Shown one piece after another: positions 15,701 to 22,593 of a stretch of DNA of 23,948 nucleotides. The notes below the pieces were generated by a model. The model saw nothing but the letters and a program-made list of their open reading frames with translations. It was not told where the DNA came from and did no database searches. Numbering within the stretch: position 1 is the stretch's first letter; each line of letters opens with the position of its first letter. The position numbers and the translations under genes were made by a program. The DNA is from JAEXNA01 sp041676625 (lineage in GTDB: Bacteria; Vulcanimicrobiota; Xenobia; Xenobiales; JADMJV01). The DNA lies in the NCBI GenBank assembly GCA_041676625.1, contig JBAYRN010000088.1, positions 1 through 23,948 of the forward strand, given 5' to 3'.

Positions 15701-16257
15701 TCAATGGCTTCACTAAGTCGAGAGGAATCTTCGATCCTGGTAGCGGGCGCACGGTCGCAAAGTCGGCGGATCACCTGGGTCCACTCGAAATCGGGAAGAG
15801 GCTTGCTAAAGAGCGCTTCTCCTCCGTTTCTCGAGGCAGACAGGCGATCGACCCCGATCGACCACTCTTGATCAAACTTCTCGAACCCCCGCAGGGCGCT
15901 GGACTGAAGCTCGGAGGCTCGCCAGCGCCGGGCCAGGCTCAGCGGCAGCAAGGGGTCGATCTGCGACTTGGAGCCGAACGTGGGAAAGGAGTCGTCGTTT
16001 CCTACCCACCAGCAAAGAAAGGGCGCCCCCACGCTCCCTTTCCCGAAGTGACGCACCATGGCACCCAGTGGCTTTTCCGAGTCGGCTAGCGGATGCTCGG
16101 TCTGCAGCAGGTCTTCGACCTGATAAAACGGGTCCAACACTTGCACCAGGGTAGAAAGTAGTTTGCCCCAGCCGAGCAGATCCAGTAAGACACACTCATC
16201 CGTCTCCACGTCAGGGGTCAACGATTTTCCCTGATTTGGACCAAGCGGCTGACTCAT
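9709..16257 (-). CDS. Giant STAND-like P-loop NTPase with TPR-type repeats, 2182 residues
   Basis: Function unknown. Residues 1 to about 680 form a large region I do not recognise, rich in predicted helices and without visible kinase, nuclease or protease motifs. An acidic linker (about 690-750) follows. The NTPase module has a Walker A, GDPGTGKT (788-795), and a Walker B-like FLLILDGFEE with Asp at 907. Then comes a HVLITGCSFP strand and a helical winged-helix-like segment, as in STAND (NACHT/AP-ATPase type) NTPases. From about 1187 there are many TPR-like helical pairs, for example LSLLELGLVSEAAEDFEQAI and GRFPEAEKDYQRAL near 1380, continuing past 1950. No signal peptide or membrane segment is evident. 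ATG start, with AAGG 7 bases upstream. It follows fumC by 45 bp and precedes leuS. Confidence 0.85.
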   Translation of the reverse strand: MSQPLGPNQGKSLTPDVETDECVLLDLLGWGKLLSTLVQVLDPFYQVEDLLQTEHPLADSEKPLGAMVRHFGKGSVGAPFLCWWVGNDDSFPTFGSKSQIDPLLPLSLARRWRASELQSSALRGFEKFDQEWSIGVDRLSASRNGGEALFSKPLPDFEWTQVIRRLCDRAPATRIEDSSRLSEAIDRVRSYFAPLESPLFGMDNELLKHHVLETIPREGPPEVLTPIVPLFGKGHLQKAFPSTAQLPAHLRVILHRLVRSQHSGDLVTSLLATLEAVDFSIRFATGVGQGALALVQTSDFAGDFNPTTQQIIRDLEEVLKALPAHWEDPRCHAATHLLFQGSQVHPFLKWGGVGTDQRLLGWMKEAEETIRQDNPARAAALLAEVMELFNSWVAELTLLCSSWDLVTHVRQDGYLQISLGRGPVWFSCKPLIDPTRYSVWLDRSELTLVNKGGSLRDLKDGLEPVESLDPRISVHPEDPFYLKEQLTALVRAHGQGQILPLGRALFFGLEYLVRLHASLAGGFLRHCFDETSLLDPVSEPGGSLEHIIFFLSYSQRLLGRTRSTDAELLRDVFFHRDKPRDFTVWLGVDGGIPGPLQGLLGWSLSLMRPDAKTRLDEVRGQVERLSGLFADFLEQSRNLFKTANLQTDATGEGTEAVVMRFPSGLRIRGVPDVVTGPRMEPGRRNVVVVRDAEEREQFSDWEGEEYGFSTLEPVESQEAEEPIWPSFFEESDSDVEPWDTAKSDAISRVCQARSFSGPDARPRQIAEEIASVVLRGSPDAASVLFCQGDPGTGKTNLCRTLANPACTPLPDDYPVLYLRVDRFPRTRLATVVERLNDHIASEKNLQRFEWTSVPVQSLKALGGEVTRISSELAELGVTSEALANRLASYLRHLKKLNEDRNFLLILDGFEEVPASIIPSSLPPGVHVLITGCSFPEIVWPAHSYLEFRKWEMHSTAGEATFARQLQGLHLDESERAQAWKRFGGSLFLGRVFRDLRVLDESVPPNNDVLDHIFASARAKFPDQSKFVTFLRLLAVLGLYERPVPLSTLQTRIEDARVVLRAVELYPSLFSFWDEPKPALALGHRSVLEWVRQNSLEVEWVAHDLSERFLDNPKRGDLMAALRWIGLSEHAASLMDRFFSEDGPLSLWRAELARLQDRGLFFQRVALLDAISEPLALAVAEGAGSLREELAWVYNARGLSLLELGLVSEAAEDFEQAIALFSTLFQQGDLGVLEAMASAYSRRSEAALESSELTTAVESSVNALGLIEERLHSHRPDPGLSELHSRVLLQSARSHLACGSYEQVLSLLSAAMEALEQIKPERARRLQGECFLVAGQALSGQGFDIRALEQFSTALELLMAGSTAELGLQALIKRGRLFQKLGRFPEAEKDYQRALSIIRFQIALGRLDLEPLLAYTAAQSSLVSADRSFGGHGLSEYISWAGKRIRHEGRSDLRGLLAFLLLTRGARWKEIGHFNQAASDLRRATEQYDLLSREVAQDRDDPVWSALKQSFRNLTALYLSLDEPHLALICGRRALDIGRRHSQESSEELELPISSVPGASAGADTLSEVRLFQVGKLYFHLGEAARRVGLKTDGRVYFERSARAFSQACGSFQEVPEALLVEYALVLKSAAQSAFSDNDMEELGRWVEQLADLAPSQLTDFDIYRFKRWAGYTAQHRGDLKESLRFFGDALEMVKHLREHPRQRSLESEALLDLGRVLSLQGNHDEALAKLEAAARKANDSVFAEGEENRELLILCALHSAVAQLRAGRVGQALDQLRTLISLRPGTPHEVESLADDWVKAWSSANSPLGMELLKTLGQLSELGDWLLCTSLGQWYRELAISLVNDPQFDSMIMSSSRIDRILETYLILTFGKPDRDTRPESNPELEKLLAAKYRAFESENRDLEAELLMGHLLPIRLDPDSARLLLRRSEMALMRGDRGLAIIDLLRAIDGGGETRLRAHLRLAEFLQSRGLQAAAVHHLLRAMQAISGQTEGLSSLCGRCCRLVTRLAKDGAMLELDFFREHFRLLNTLRDDHLKPVLDLTWLRPAREQKDWSELLELTLDVLSGWQAGGHDKPADWAFLEELLDRSVLCQGRPPLPLMEKLGKLLTQALSTYDPQSRGRASTIWERFASFLPGIGKRSALGLLQRLFDHALRTDIASPDGQGNEFLRRLEEEKRILVQPR

Positions 16258-16263
16258 ACTGGC

Positions 16264-16285
16264 GCCTTCGTCAACTGCCGAAGGC
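16264..16285 (-). promoter_or_regulatory. Hairpin covering the ribosome binding site of the giant NTPase gene
   Basis: On the minus strand GCCTTCG pairs with CGAAGGC around an 8-base loop. The AAGG that serves as ribosome binding site for the start at 16257 is in the 3' arm. It has no T run, so it is not an obvious fumC terminator. It may limit translation of the giant gene. Confidence 0.4.
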
Positions 16286-16302
16286 CTCCTATCAAAAGAC
16301 CC

Positions 16303-17688
16303 TTAGGACTGAGGTTGAGTCATGGAGATGGGATCGAGAAGATCTTGAAGCTGGGCTTCGGTGAGCTCAGAATCGCGCAAAGCGATCTCCCGAATCGTCT
16401 TGCCTTCCCCGGCTGCCGTCTTGGCGATGGCGGCGGCCTTGTCGTATCCAACTACGGGAGCCAGGGCCGTACCCAGCATAAGCCCCCGCTCCACTCCATC
16501 GGGTCCGGCGGTGGTTGCTTGCAGACCCTGCAGACAATCGACGGTAAAAGCACCGACCGCGTTGGTCAGTAAGTCGATACTCTCATTGAGGTTGCGGGAG
16601 GTGACCGGGAACATGGTGTTCAGCTCGAAATTGCTGCCGTACAGCCCATGCAAGACGGTGGTGTCGTTGCCCAGGACCTGGGCCACCACCATGAGCAGCG
16701 CTTCGGCCATGACCGGATTCACCTTGCCCGGCATGATGGAGGAGCCGGGCTGCACTGCAGGCAGGGAGAGCTCTCCCAACCCGGCCCGGGGCCCACAGCC
16801 CATAAAACGAATGTCGTTGGCGATCTTATAGAGGCTGGCGGCAACGGTCCGGACGCATCCCGAGGCGGAGATCATGGCGTCGATGTTGTTCTGACCACAG
16901 AAGTGGTTGTCGGTCTCGACGAGCTTGACCCCTAGCTGTTCTGACATCAGGGCGATGGTCTTGCCGGGAAAGCTACGATGGGTGTTGACTCCCGTACCCA
17001 CCGCGGTGCCGCCCAGGGGCAGTTCCGACAGTTCGGAGACGGCAAACTCCAATCTCTTGATCCCCCGTTGGATCTGACCTGAAAAACCTTTGAAGACCTG
17101 GCCCAGGGTGATGGGGGTGGCGTCTTGCAGGTGGGTTCGTCCGGTCTTTACGATGTCGGCGAAATCGATCGATTTTTGCTCCAGCACCGTCTGCAGACCC
17201 TGCAGAGCCGGAATGAGATCGCTATTGAGCCCCAGTAGAGCGGAGACTTGCATGGCAGTGGGCATGGTGTCGTTGGACGACTGGCCCATGTTTACGTGAT
17301 CGTTGGGGTGGACCGCCCGACTCCCCATTCCTTTGCCCAGAATCTGGCCGGCTCGGTTAGCGATCACCTCGTTGGCGTTCATGTTGGTACTGGTACCCGA
17401 ACCGGTTTGAAACACGTCCACCACGAAGTGGTCATCCCATTGCCCCTGAGCCACCTCTTCGGAGGCTTTCACGATGGCATCCGTGAGGGTCTTATCCAGG
17501 CTCCCCAGGGACTCATTGGCCCGAGCCGCGGCACCCTTCAGGACTCCTACTGCCTGAATAAATCGGCGGCTCATGCCGGTACCGGAGATGGGAAAATTCT
17601 TGACCGCTCTGGCGGTGCTGGCACCGTAGAGGGCGTCGCTCGGCACCTCCATCTCGCCCATGGAATCTTTTTCTGTTCTGGTACTCAT
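16303..17688 (-). CDS. fumC: Class II fumarate hydratase
   Basis: A 461-residue cytoplasmic, iron-independent fumarase that interconverts fumarate and malate in the TCA cycle. It shows the conserved regions of the fumarase/aspartase superfamily: GSGTSTNMNANEV, the active-site GRTHLQDATPIT, and the signature GSSIMPGKVNP (315-325) with the catalytic serine loop. Aspartase shares this signature, but overall motifs such as VHPNDHVNMGQSSND and the length fit FumC best. I chose the ATG at 17688, where family members begin (RTEKDSMGEMEVP), with AGGA 7 bases upstream. The frame is open 19 codons further. It is divergent from ggt across 109 bp and 45 bp upstream of the giant NTPase gene. Confidence 0.95.
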   Translation of the reverse strand: MSTRTEKDSMGEMEVPSDALYGASTARAVKNFPISGTGMSRRFIQAVGVLKGAAARANESLGSLDKTLTDAIVKASEEVAQGQWDDHFVVDVFQTGSGTSTNMNANEVIANRAGQILGKGMGSRAVHPNDHVNMGQSSNDTMPTAMQVSALLGLNSDLIPALQGLQTVLEQKSIDFADIVKTGRTHLQDATPITLGQVFKGFSGQIQRGIKRLEFAVSELSELPLGGTAVGTGVNTHRSFPGKTIALMSEQLGVKLVETDNHFCGQNNIDAMISASGCVRTVAASLYKIANDIRFMGCGPRAGLGELSLPAVQPGSSIMPGKVNPVMAEALLMVVAQVLGNDTTVLHGLYGSNFELNTMFPVTSRNLNESIDLLTNAVGAFTVDCLQGLQATTAGPDGVERGLMLGTALAPVVGYDKAAAIAKTAAGEGKTIREIALRDSELTEAQLQDLLDPISMTQPQS

Positions 17689-17797
17689 AACAAATCCTAC
17701 TCCTTTTTGCGAGCGTATTTCCGAGCCTCCCAAGAGATCCTCCAAGGCAGCGATCGGGTTCGACAGGGGATCAAGAGGATGCGGTCAATCTCTCCTT

Positions 17798-19507
17798 ATG
17801 AGAAAATCATCCCATCGGCGGAGAATGGCACTCCTGCTGAGTGCGCTTTTCCTTTCCACCCTCTGGTCCGTACAGGCCCAACCGTTATTGGAGAAAAATC
17901 AGCACATCTCCCGGCGGGCCGAGCACGCCATGGTGGTCAGTGGCGAACCCCTGGCCACCCAGGTCGGAAACACCATTCTCCAGGGCGGAGGCAACGCCGT
18001 GGACGCGGCCGTGGCGGTGGCCCTATCTCTGGCTGTGACCCTGCCGCGAGCGGGCAATCTGGGAGGTGGGGGATTTGCCATGATCCTGGACCAGGAGGGT
18101 CAGGTACACGCCCTGGATTTTCGTGAGACCGCTCCCGGCGCCACCCACCGGGAATTTTATCTGGATCAGCGCCACACCTCTCGCCGGGGTGCCTCAGCCG
18201 TGGGAGTCCCCGGCACGGTGGCTGGTTTGTGGGAGATGCACCAGAAGTTTGGAGTCATTCCCTGGAACAAGCTCGTGGAGCCGGCCCGGCGATTGGCTCA
18301 AGAGGGTTTCCCAACTTCTGCCTGGCTTGCCGACGGAGTCACCTCCAGCCAGGAACTTCTGGGTGCGTACCCGGCCACCAGGAAGATCTTCATGCCCGCT
18401 GGTGAGCCCCCCAAAATCGGCTCTCTTTTTCGACAAAGAGACCTGGGTGCGACCTTGAAACGGCTGTCCCGTGGGCCGAGCGACTTCTATACCGGCAAAA
18501 CGGCCGAGCTGCTGGTCGAAGGAGTGCAAGCCGCCGGGGGAGTGTTGTCCAGGGAAGATCTGGCCGGCTATAAAGCGGTCTGGCGCAAACCGCTGAGCGG
18601 CGACTTCCGGGGTTATCAGGTCTGGTCTATGCCGCCGCCCAGCTCCGGCGGGCTGCACCTGCTCCAGATGTTGGAGTTGACCGAACGGCTGGACTCCAAG
18701 CCGGCCACTCACAACAGCGCGGCTCACCTGCATCTGGTAGCCGAGGCGATGCGGCTGGCCTACCGCGACCGGGCACGCCATCTTGGGGATCCCGATTTTG
18801 TGGACGTCCCGGTGGAGGAACTGCTCTCGCCCGAGTACTTGCAAACCCAGTACGAATTGATCCCGCAAGAGAAAGCCGGAGACAGCGAAGAGCTTGCCCC
18901 CGAACTTTTTCACAATCCAGTTCCCGAATCGCCCGACACCACCCACTTCAATGTGGTCGACAAAGATGGGATGGCGGTCAGCTTTACCTACACTCTGAAT
19001 TTTTCTTACGGCTCCGGCTTTATGGCACCGGGAACGGGTGTTTTACTCAACAACGAAATGGACGACTTCAACGCCCGACCAGGCGAACCCAACGCCTACG
19101 GCTTGATCGGCTCTTCCGCCAACGACGTGGAAGCCGGCAAGCGACCTCTGAGTTCCATGACCCCCACCTTGATCACCAAAGACGGGCGCTTTTTCGCCGC
19201 GATCGGGGCCCCCGGTGGTTCCCGGATCATCACCGGAGTGTTCCAGGCTGTCTTTAATCTACTGGCCTACGGATTGAACGCCCAGACTTCGGTCAGCGCA
19301 CCTCGCATTCACCACCAGTGGTATCCCGATGAGATCTGTTATGAGTTCGGGATCTCGGCGGATTCCATCAAGCTCCTCGAATCTTGGGGGCACAAGTGTG
19401 AGCCGATCTACGCCGTGGCTCACGTGCTTTCCATCGTCCGGGACCCCGAGGGCCACCTGGAAGCCGGGCTGGATCCTCGGCGCCCGGCTTACGTCGAGGG
19501 GTATTGA
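17798..19507 (+). CDS. ggt: Gamma-glutamyltransferase (glutathione hydrolase), secreted
   Basis: A 569-residue gamma-glutamyltranspeptidase precursor that cleaves glutathione and other gamma-glutamyl compounds outside the cytoplasm. It starts with a signal peptide: basic MRKSSHRRR, a hydrophobic core, and cleavage after VQA. The large-subunit core has GGNAVDAAVA and the GNLGGGGFAMI motif. Self-cleavage before Thr381 in TTHFNVVDKDG would release the small subunit with this Thr as nucleophile. The substrate loop SSMTPT and a glycine pair in GAPGGSRIITG follow. I chose the ATG at 17798 because it starts the signal peptide; the upstream ribosome binding site is weak. First of ggt-cinA-sfsA, divergent from fumC. 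Confidence 0.94.
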   Translation: MRKSSHRRRMALLLSALFLSTLWSVQAQPLLEKNQHISRRAEHAMVVSGEPLATQVGNTILQGGGNAVDAAVAVALSLAVTLPRAGNLGGGGFAMILDQEGQVHALDFRETAPGATHREFYLDQRHTSRRGASAVGVPGTVAGLWEMHQKFGVIPWNKLVEPARRLAQEGFPTSAWLADGVTSSQELLGAYPATRKIFMPAGEPPKIGSLFRQRDLGATLKRLSRGPSDFYTGKTAELLVEGVQAAGGVLSREDLAGYKAVWRKPLSGDFRGYQVWSMPPPSSGGLHLLQMLELTERLDSKPATHNSAAHLHLVAEAMRLAYRDRARHLGDPDFVDVPVEELLSPEYLQTQYELIPQEKAGDSEELAPELFHNPVPESPDTTHFNVVDKDGMAVSFTYTLNFSYGSGFMAPGTGVLLNNEMDDFNARPGEPNAYGLIGSSANDVEAGKRPLSSMTPTLITKDGRFFAAIGAPGGSRIITGVFQAVFNLLAYGLNAQTSVSAPRIHHQWYPDEICYEFGISADSIKLLESWGHKCEPIYAVAHVLSIVRDPEGHLEAGLDPRRPAYVEGY

Positions 19508-19509
19508 GC

Positions 19510-20277
19510 ATGTCCAGACCGCCCACAGCCGCCCTTCTGGTGATCGGCAACGAGATACTTTCCGGAAAAGTCGCCGACCTGAACATCCATTTTCTGGCCG
19601 GAGAACTGTTCGCCCTGGGCTGGGAACTCAAGGAAGTTTCGGTGGTAGGAGACGTTCAGGACCATATCGTGGAGACTCTGAGAAGGTTCCACGCATCGTA
19701 CGACCACGTTTTCACCTCCGGGGGGGTGGGTCCGACCCACGACGACATCACCCTGGAGTCGGTGGCCCTGGCGCTCGAACGAAAGATCGTAAACTCACCC
19801 ATGCTGGAAAAGATCCTGAAGAAGCACTACAAGACCGACCACCTGACGCCCGCCCAGCAGCGGCTCGCCTGGATCTGCGAAGGCTCCACCCTCCACTACG
19901 GCCCGGACTCTCTGTATCCCCAACTCGTGGTGGACAGGGTCTATCCTCTGCCCGGAATTCCGGAGCTTTTTCGTAAAAAGTTTCTGGAACTCAAGACCCT
20001 GTGGCCGGCGGTGGACAGACCGGGTCGGCGCTGTTTTGAGTTTATCGCGGTGGAGACGGAGTTGGCGGCAGCCCTGGGGGCGATCGCCGAGGAGTATCCG
20101 GCGGTGAGCCTGGGCTCGTATCCCAAAGAACTGGCCGAAGTCTGGCACCTGGAGCTGGTCCTGGAATCGCGAGACCACGAAGCTCTGGATGCCGCCAGCG
20201 ACGCGCTGAGAAAGGTCCTCAAGAGTCGGGAACTGAGCTGGAAGGAAGAGTTCGTGCCTCCGCAAGCTGCCGAATGA
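19510..20277 (+). CDS. CinA N-terminal (MoaB/MogA-fold) domain protein, stand-alone
   Basis: A 255-residue protein of the COG1058 family, related to the N-terminal domain of CinA. It has the fold of molybdopterin-binding MoaB/MogA, with VIGNEILSGKVADLN (11-25) and the signature GGVGPTHDD (71-79). The C-terminal PncC (NMN deamidase) domain found in full CinA is missing, so amidase activity is not expected. Some COG1058 domains hydrolyse ADP-ribose; the true substrate here is unknown. The ATG is two bases after the ggt stop, with GAGGGG about 9 bases upstream. A TTG at 19504 is an unlikely alternative. It overlaps sfsA by four bases (ATGA), so coupled translation is likely. Confidence 0.88.
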   Translation: MSRPPTAALLVIGNEILSGKVADLNIHFLAGELFALGWELKEVSVVGDVQDHIVETLRRFHASYDHVFTSGGVGPTHDDITLESVALALERKIVNSPMLEKILKKHYKTDHLTPAQQRLAWICEGSTLHYGPDSLYPQLVVDRVYPLPGIPELFRKKFLELKTLWPAVDRPGRRCFEFIAVETELAAALGAIAEEYPAVSLGSYPKELAEVWHLELVLESRDHEALDAASDALRKVLKSRELSWKEEFVPPQAAE

Positions 20278-21062
20278 CTTTTCCGCAACCTCTCCTATCC
20301 TTTCCCCGGTTGGTGACGGCTCGATTTTTGAGGCGCTACAAGCGCTTTCTGACCGACGTTCGGTTGGAAGACGGGACCGAGGTGACCGTGCACTGTCCCA
20401 ATCCCGGGCGGATGTCCTCCATCTTGCCCCACGCCGAAACGGTCTATCTCTCCGACCTCCGGGAGTTACCCGGAAAGCGTAAACTGGATTATCGCTGGGA
20501 GTTGGCCAAGGTGCGGGGCGAACTGGTGGTGGTCAATACCCAACTGGCCAACCGAGTAGCCGGGCGACTGCTGGGGTTGCCGGCGATCCGCGAGGACCTG
20601 CTCCTACCTCTGGAATCCCCCCTGCGTAGCGAACTGCGTATTCCCGGGCGAAAGTCCAGATTCGACTTCGGTCTTTCTGATACCAGCGGCCGAGATTACG
20701 TGATCGAGGTCAAGCAGGTCAGCATGCGGGTGGCCGATCAGGGAACCACCCGCTGGGCGGCTTTCCCCGACGCGGTGACGGCCCGGGGCAAGCGCCATCT
20801 CGAGGAACTGGCCGAGCTTAGCCGCTCCGGGGCTACGGCCATTCTCCTTTATGTGGTGGGCCGCTCCGACGTAAACCTGCTACGCCCGGCTTACGAGGTA
20901 GACCCTCACTACAGCGAGGCCTTCGAGCGCGCCCTGGAAGCCGGGGTCACGGCTCGGGCCTGTCGGCTAAGCGCTACCCTGGACGGGCTCTACTGGGATG
21001 GGTGGTTATCAATCAGAATTGGCGCGACCACTCCGAGGGCCAGCGCTCCACCACCACCTTAG
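20274..21062 (+). CDS. sfsA: SfsA family protein (sugar fermentation stimulation homolog)
   Basis: 262 residues; the family is usually near 235. It contains an OB-like N-terminal part with RFLRRYKRFLTDV and VHCPNPGRM, then a restriction-nuclease-like domain with RFDFGLSD, YVIEVKQVSM and FPDAVTARGKRHLEEL. The Asp, Glu and Lys fit the D-ExK arrangement of that fold. The E. coli protein binds DNA and was named for effects on maltose metabolism; its biochemical role is poorly known. The start ATG overlaps the stop of the CinA-like gene. The last 50 bases overlap the 3' end of the convergent mmsA gene, and the C-terminal tail there (ending APPPP) is longer than I expect for the family. Confidence 0.92.
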   Translation: MTFPQPLLSFPRLVTARFLRRYKRFLTDVRLEDGTEVTVHCPNPGRMSSILPHAETVYLSDLRELPGKRKLDYRWELAKVRGELVVVNTQLANRVAGRLLGLPAIREDLLLPLESPLRSELRIPGRKSRFDFGLSDTSGRDYVIEVKQVSMRVADQGTTRWAAFPDAVTARGKRHLEELAELSRSGATAILLYVVGRSDVNLLRPAYEVDPHYSEAFERALEAGVTARACRLSATLDGLYWDGWLSIRIGATTPRASAPPPP

Positions 21063-22473
21063 TCTGGGTATAAAACTCGATACCGTGGCGGCCCTGGGCG
21101 TGAAGATCTCCGAAAAAGCTATCTTTCCAACCGGAAAATGGGAAGAATGCCATGGGGGCGGCCACTCCGATATTGATACCGATATTACCCACGATCGCTT
21201 CGTGTCGAAAGCGCCTGGCGTTGGCCCCGCTGGTGGTGAAAAGACAAGCCATGTTGCCGTAGCGGCCGGCATTCACGAACTCCAACACCTGATCCATGGT
21301 GTCGAAGTTCAGCATGGTCAATACCGGTCCAAAAATTTCCGTACCCAACAGTTGAGATTCAGGAGTCAAGCCCTCCAAAATCGTGGGCTTGACGAAACTG
21401 CCCTTCTCGCAGCCGGAGATGGTAAAGTTTCGCCCGTCGAGCACCAGTCTGCCACCTTCCGATACTCCTTGCTCGATCAGGCCCTCGATCCTTTCTCGGC
21501 TCTGGTGGTTGATAACGGGCCCCATGTGCACGCCTTCCTTGAGTCCGTTGCCCACCACCCGGGAGAGAGCCGCCTCTTTGAGCAGTTCGGGGAAGTTCTT
21601 TCCGGCCGGTCCCACAGTGATGGCTAAAGAAGCGGCCAGGCAGCGCTGCCCGGCACAGCCGAAGGCGCTATCGCTCACGATCTTGACAGTCATCTCGGGG
21701 TCAGCGTCGGGCAGAATGATGATGGGGTTCTTGGCCCCACCCTGAGCCTGGACGCGCTTACCGTGGGCTGAGGCCTTGGCGTAAATCGCCCGGGCCACCG
21801 GGGTGGACCCCACGAAGCTGACCGCCTTGACTTCAGGATGCTCCAGCAGTCGGTCTACGGCCTGACGATCCCCGTGCACCATATTGACCACCCCGGGGGG
21901 CAGGCCGGTCTCTTCGAGCAGAGCCACGATCCGCTGCATGGTTCGGGGTACCTTCTCGGAGGGCTTGCAGACTACGGTATTGCCGCAAGCGATGGCGTAG
22001 GGCAAAAACCAGAACGGTATCATGGCGGGGAAGTTGAAGGGAGTGATGATGGCGCACACCCCCACGGGCTGGCGAAACATCAATTCGTCGATCCCCCGAG
22101 CGATGTCTTCGTTAGTGTGGCCCTGGATCAAGATGGGAGTGCCGCAGGCGACTTCCACGTTCTCGATGCCACGGCGCAACTCTCCTCGAGATTCAGCCAG
22201 GGTCTTCCCGCACTCCTCGGTGATGATGACCGCGATCTCCTCGAAGTGCTCCTCCAGCAAGGCTTTCAAGCGAAAGAGATACTGAATCCGGTCGGTCACC
22301 GGGGTCTCACTCCAGCCCTTCAAGGCGGTGGCCGCCGCTTCCACGGCCTGGTCCACGATCTCCGTTCCGGTTAAGGGAACCCTATCCAGCAGTTCGGCCG
22401 TGGCCGGGTTACGCAATTCCAGGGAATCTCCAGCGGGGACCGCCCAGGTATTGTTGATGAAGTTTGCGAGCAT
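21013..22473 (-). CDS. mmsA: Methylmalonate-semialdehyde dehydrogenase (CoA-acylating)
   Basis: A 486-residue aldehyde dehydrogenase of the MmsA/IolA group, which oxidises methylmalonate or malonate semialdehyde with NAD and CoA to propionyl-CoA or acetyl-CoA in valine and inositol breakdown. It starts with FINNTW, and shows ITPFNFPAMIP, the cofactor region SFVGSTPVA, QGGAKNP, the catalytic Cys278 in GCAGQRCLAAS, and a C-terminal FPFSGWKDSFFGD plus FYTQTKVV. The glutamate base of ordinary aldehyde dehydrogenases is replaced (GGAKN), as in CoA-dependent members. The ATG has AGGAGG 7 bases upstream. The gene stands alone, convergent with sfsA and divergent from the toxin-antitoxin pair. Confidence 0.93.
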   Translation of the reverse strand: MLANFINNTWAVPAGDSLELRNPATAELLDRVPLTGTEIVDQAVEAAATALKGWSETPVTDRIQYLFRLKALLEEHFEEIAVIITEECGKTLAESRGELRRGIENVEVACGTPILIQGHTNEDIARGIDELMFRQPVGVCAIITPFNFPAMIPFWFLPYAIACGNTVVCKPSEKVPRTMQRIVALLEETGLPPGVVNMVHGDRQAVDRLLEHPEVKAVSFVGSTPVARAIYAKASAHGKRVQAQGGAKNPIIILPDADPEMTVKIVSDSAFGCAGQRCLAASLAITVGPAGKNFPELLKEAALSRVVGNGLKEGVHMGPVINHQSRERIEGLIEQGVSEGGRLVLDGRNFTISGCEKGSFVKPTILEGLTPESQLLGTEIFGPVLTMLNFDTMDQVLEFVNAGRYGNMACLFTTSGANARRFRHEAIVGNIGINIGVAAPMAFFPFSGWKDSFFGDLHAQGRHGIEFYTQTKVVVERWPSEWSRQF

Positions 22474-22558
22474 TCCATACCCTCCTGGCTAACAATTCGC
22501 CCACCGAAGTGAGGAAACCCCTTGTCGTTTGCCGGAAATGCACCTCGCCGCAATGGCA

Positions 22559-22587
22559 TTGAAGGATGCCTGATACCATGGTATTCT
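22559..22587 (+). promoter_or_regulatory. Promoter and operator-like palindrome of the toxin-antitoxin pair
   Basis: TTGAAG (22559-22564), 17 bases, then TATTCT (22582-22587). The perfect 12-bp palindrome ATACCATGGTAT (22573-22584) lies between and into the -10 box. A further TACCAT half-site follows at 22587-22592. The antitoxin ATG is at 22594, only six bases past the -10. Confidence 0.65.
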
Positions 22588-22593
22588 ACCATT

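Noticed and set aside
10172..16195. Many open frames of 60-280 codons on either strand within the giant gene
   Set aside because: They are shadows of the single 2182-codon frame; none shows a domain or a ribosome binding site that would favour it over the main frame.
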